Shown piece after piece: positions 14,899 through 16,899 of a stretch of 16,899 nucleotides of DNA. The DNA is from Candidatus Omnitrophota bacterium (lineage in GTDB: Bacteria; Hinthialibacterota; Hinthialibacteria; Hinthialibacterales; JAKPRU01): assembly GCA_029557025.1 (NCBI GenBank), contig JAKPRU010000559.1:1-16899 (forward strand), read 5' to 3'. The notes beneath the pieces were generated by a model, which did no database searches, was not told where the DNA came from, and worked only from the letters and a program-made list of their open reading frames with translations. Every line of letters starts with the position of its first letter. Position 1 is the first letter of the stretch. Made by a program: the position numbers and the translations under genes.

Positions 14899-15060
14899 AT
14901 ACAAAGACCCTCAATACGGACAAAACCGGGCGGTTTCCTGCCAAAAACAGGTTCAGCAGATTGAACGGCTGCAGGCAGGCGCGGGTTATGCAGGGGAGGG
15001 GATTATGGCCGGGAAAGTAATAGGAAAGCACGAACCGACCGCCGACACATAAGCATCACA

Positions 15061-15090
15061 TTAAACCAAATGCCCTCACCAAGTGGGCAA
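15061..15090 (-). terminator. Likely intrinsic terminator of the glycosyltransferase fusion gene
   Basis: Six bases past the TGA stop, the minus strand reads TGCCCACTTGGTGAGGGCA (15089-15071). TGCCCAC pairs with GTG/GGCA across an AG bulge and a TTG loop, and a T-rich stretch (TTTGGTTTAA) follows. The U-tract is interrupted, so strength is uncertain. Confidence 0.5.
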
Positions 15091-15095
15091 GCCGC

Positions 15096-16899
15096 TCAGT
15101 ACGCGCCTTTGCCGAAAATCACCACGGGAATGGTTTTGATCAGAATGATTATGTCGAACAGAAGGGATTGGTTCTGGATGTAGTAGAAGTCATATTCCAG
15201 ATTGGCGTGAAGCGGGAGGTCTTTCCGTCCGAGGATCTGCCAGAGTCCGGTAATGCCCGGTTTGACTTTCAGACGCTGCCGCTGCCAAGCCTCGTAATTC
15301 TGGACGATGAAAAGCATTTCCGGCCGGGGGCCGACCATGCTCATCTCCCCTCGCAGGACATTCCACAGTTGGGGCAATTCATCCAGGCTGGTTCGTCGAA
15401 GCCATCGCCCGATGGGGATGATTCGCGGATCATCGGGGTCGATAGGCGCCTCCGCATATTCATCCACATCGGCGTGCATGGTGCGGAACTTGTACATGGT
15501 GAACGGACGTCCATTCAGGCCGATGCGCTGCTGACGGAAAATGGCCGGTCCGGGAGAACTGATACGGATCATCGCGGAGATAATCGGGATGAACGGCAAG
15601 GTACACAGGCCCATCACAAGGGACAAGGCAATGTTCATGCAGCGTTTTCCGAATTGCTGTGCCCTGGACAGACCGGCGGAGCGAAGCACCTTGATCGGCA
15701 ATCCTTCCAGGTCGGATAACCCCGCCTGATCTGCGATCACGCCGAACATGTCGGTGACCACGCTGAATTGACGGACCGTTCCCTTTTCCCCGCAAGCGAT
15801 AATGAGGTTTAAAAGATCATGCTTGCTCATAGCCGGATCGGCGAAAAAGATTTCATCGGCAGGGAAAGTCTGGATCAGTTCCGGCAGCGAGCCGGTAGGC
15901 CCGAGAACCGTGGCCGGGCCGATCTTTGTTCCCGGATCCGCCGTATCGTCCACAAATCCCAGGACACTGTATTTCTTATGCGGATGCCGATGGAGGCGCG
16001 TGACAACTTTCTGCCCGAGTGATCCCGCGCCGACCACCAGGGCATTGACCCGCCCGATCCCCGTCACCAGCATGGAACTCTCGATTCGGTTCCAGACCAC
16101 TCGCGAAATGGTCAGGCAAATAAACGCATAAACTGCCATGATCCCCATCACGGAACGGCCCGGATCCTGCTCCTTGAACAGAAAGGCCATGGCCATGGAT
16201 GAAATGACAAACAGAATAACCATTTTGACAATCGAAGCCATCTCCTCCAATAGCGTCGGGGTGAGATGGCGACGGTACAGGTCCATGGAGGCGCAGATCA
16301 CCACCCACGTAATGACAATCATCGGAAGCATGTACAGGTAAGGTTCAAAAGGATTGATCGGCTTGGAGAACGACTCGTCGAAATACCAGCGAGTCCAGTA
16401 GGCTCCCAGCCAGGCAATGGAGGCCATGATACTGTCGAGGACCACCAGGCTGCCGACACGAAATGTGAAGATCAGGTTGCCGAGGACATATCGTCTCCAC
16501 AGTCTTCGCGGCTCCAGAAGAAGACGATACAACCATTCCATCCCCCTTTTTCGCATCCACTCCGGGGCGCGGCTGAACTTCTCGGCACAGTAATCGAACA
16601 AGCCGCCTACTCCCCAAGCCACGGGAACATTAAGCTCCTTAAGATAATCGCGAATCCAGAGTTCCTGTCGGGGAGCGCCCATCCCCACAAGAAGGATATC
16701 CGGTTTCGCCTGTCGAATTTCATCAACGACCTTGCAGTCTTCTTCCTCCTCAAAAAAACCGTGATGACACCCGGCGATTTGGAGATCGGGGTATTCCGCG
16801 GCGAGTCGCTCAGCCGCCTGTTCGGCGATACCGTCCTCCCCGCCGAGCAAATAGACTCGATACTTCTTCGCGGCCGCCAATTCGCAGAACTGGGGAAGG
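15096..16899 (-). CDS. Fusion of GT26 (WecG/TagA/CpsF) glycosyltransferase and WbaP-type polyprenyl glycosylphosphotransferase, 5' end outside window
   Basis: Six hundred codons are visible and the frame is open to the right edge. The TTG at 16880 is internal: the codons before it read LPQFCE, giving the family's CELAAAKKYRVYLLGG. Residues 1-141 are the C-terminal part of a GT26 glycosyltransferase (DILLVGMGAPRQELWI, AWGVGGLFDYCAEKFSRAPE, GMEWLYRLLLEPRRLWRRY). Then come about four membrane segments (roughly 147-268), a nucleotide-binding-like domain (VNALVVGAGSLGQKVV, KYSVLGFVDD), and a bacterial sugar transferase domain (about 413-600) with KFRTMHADVD, the catalytic Asp506-Glu507 in SLDELPQLWNVLRGEMS, MVGPRPE and PGITGLWQILGR. 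The second half would load a sugar-1-phosphate on undecaprenyl phosphate, and the GT26 half would add the next sugar. The stop is TGA. Domain identities are strong; sugars are unknown. Confidence 0.9.
   Translation of the reverse strand, partial: LPQFCELAAAKKYRVYLLGGEDGIAEQAAERLAAEYPDLQIAGCHHGFFEEEEDCKVVDEIRQAKPDILLVGMGAPRQELWIRDYLKELNVPVAWGVGGLFDYCAEKFSRAPEWMRKRGMEWLYRLLLEPRRLWRRYVLGNLIFTFRVGSLVVLDSIMASIAWLGAYWTRWYFDESFSKPINPFEPYLYMLPMIVITWVVICASMDLYRRHLTPTLLEEMASIVKMVILFVISSMAMAFLFKEQDPGRSVMGIMAVYAFICLTISRVVWNRIESSMLVTGIGRVNALVVGAGSLGQKVVTRLHRHPHKKYSVLGFVDDTADPGTKIGPATVLGPTGSLPELIQTFPADEIFFADPAMSKHDLLNLIIACGEKGTVRQFSVVTDMFGVIADQAGLSDLEGLPIKVLRSAGLSRAQQFGKRCMNIALSLVMGLCTLPFIPIISAMIRISSPGPAIFRQQRIGLNGRPFTMYKFRTMHADVDEYAEAPIDPDDPRIIPIGRWLRRTSLDELPQLWNVLRGEMSMVGPRPEMLFIVQNYEAWQRQRLKVKPGITGLWQILGRKDLPLHANLEYDFYYIQNQSLLFDIIILIKTIPVVIFGKGAY

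Noticed and set aside
14923-14936. AAACCG/CGGTTT palindrome upstream of the TPR gene
   Set aside because: Short two-base-loop palindrome with no second copy; could be chance.
16878-16880. TTG as start of the glycosyltransferase fusion
   Set aside because: The frame continues upstream with residues that fit the GT26 consensus, and the domain would be cut; the gene is partial at the window edge.

Overview
The window looks like a piece of chromosome from a didermic (Gram-negative-type) bacterium with mid-50s percent GC. Envelope evidence is an apolipoprotein N-acyltransferase, a SurA/PrsA-like foldase with two rotamase domains and a periplasmic lytic transglycosylase. Tat-exported Gfo/Idh/MocA oxidoreductases next to a sugar isomerase/epimerase, a GspG-type domain outside a secretion operon, TPR/coiled-coil membrane proteins and GC-rich palindromic intergenic repeats suggest the Planctomycetes-Verrucomicrobia-Lentisphaerae sphere or a candidate phylum such as Hydrogenedentes, Sumerlaeota or Omnitrophota. 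No rRNA or marker gene fixes the lineage, so this is inference.

Layout. (1) 74-1757, minus: yacG then lnt, overlapping. (2) 1758-2167: a 410-base gap with a 9-base tandem repeat, a palindromic repeat and a promoter for the next genes. (3) 2168-5711, plus: Tat-signal Gfo/Idh/MocA oxidoreductase, xylose-isomerase-like TIM-barrel protein, second Tat-signal Gfo/Idh/MocA oxidoreductase; probably one catabolic operon for a sugar, keto-sugar or inositol-type substrate, with a palindromic repeat between its second and third genes. (4) 5712-5801: a convergent gap filled by another repeat copy. (5) 5802-8696, minus: a double-parvulin foldase gene directly abutting a yhaM-like exoribonuclease gene that starts with TTG. 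(6) 8854-14827, minus: five tightly packed genes in the order TPR/coiled-coil membrane protein, larB, FecR-like/GspG-like hybrid protein, DUF58 protein, SLT-type lytic transglycosylase; two junctions are 4-base ATGA overlaps. (7) 15096 to the right edge, minus: an incomplete gene fusing a GT26 (WecG/TagA/CpsF) glycosyltransferase to a WbaP-type polyprenyl-phosphate glycosyl-1-phosphate transferase.

How the genes may work together. The minus-strand genes are mostly about the envelope: glycan initiation (fusion enzyme), peptidoglycan cleavage (SLT), folding of exported proteins (PpiC protein), lipoprotein maturation (Lnt), and a DUF58/TPR/FecR-like group of unknown purpose. LarB, a nickel-pincer cofactor enzyme, sits inside this group without other lar genes in view. 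The plus-strand operon is a separate sugar-oxidation module.

The points most worth following are the FecR-like/GspG-like hybrid; an apparently shared small beta domain at the N-termini of that hybrid and of the lytic transglycosylase; the GT26-phosphoglycosyltransferase fusion; and the palindromic repeat family. I see no CRISPR array, tRNA, rRNA, transposase or phage gene.
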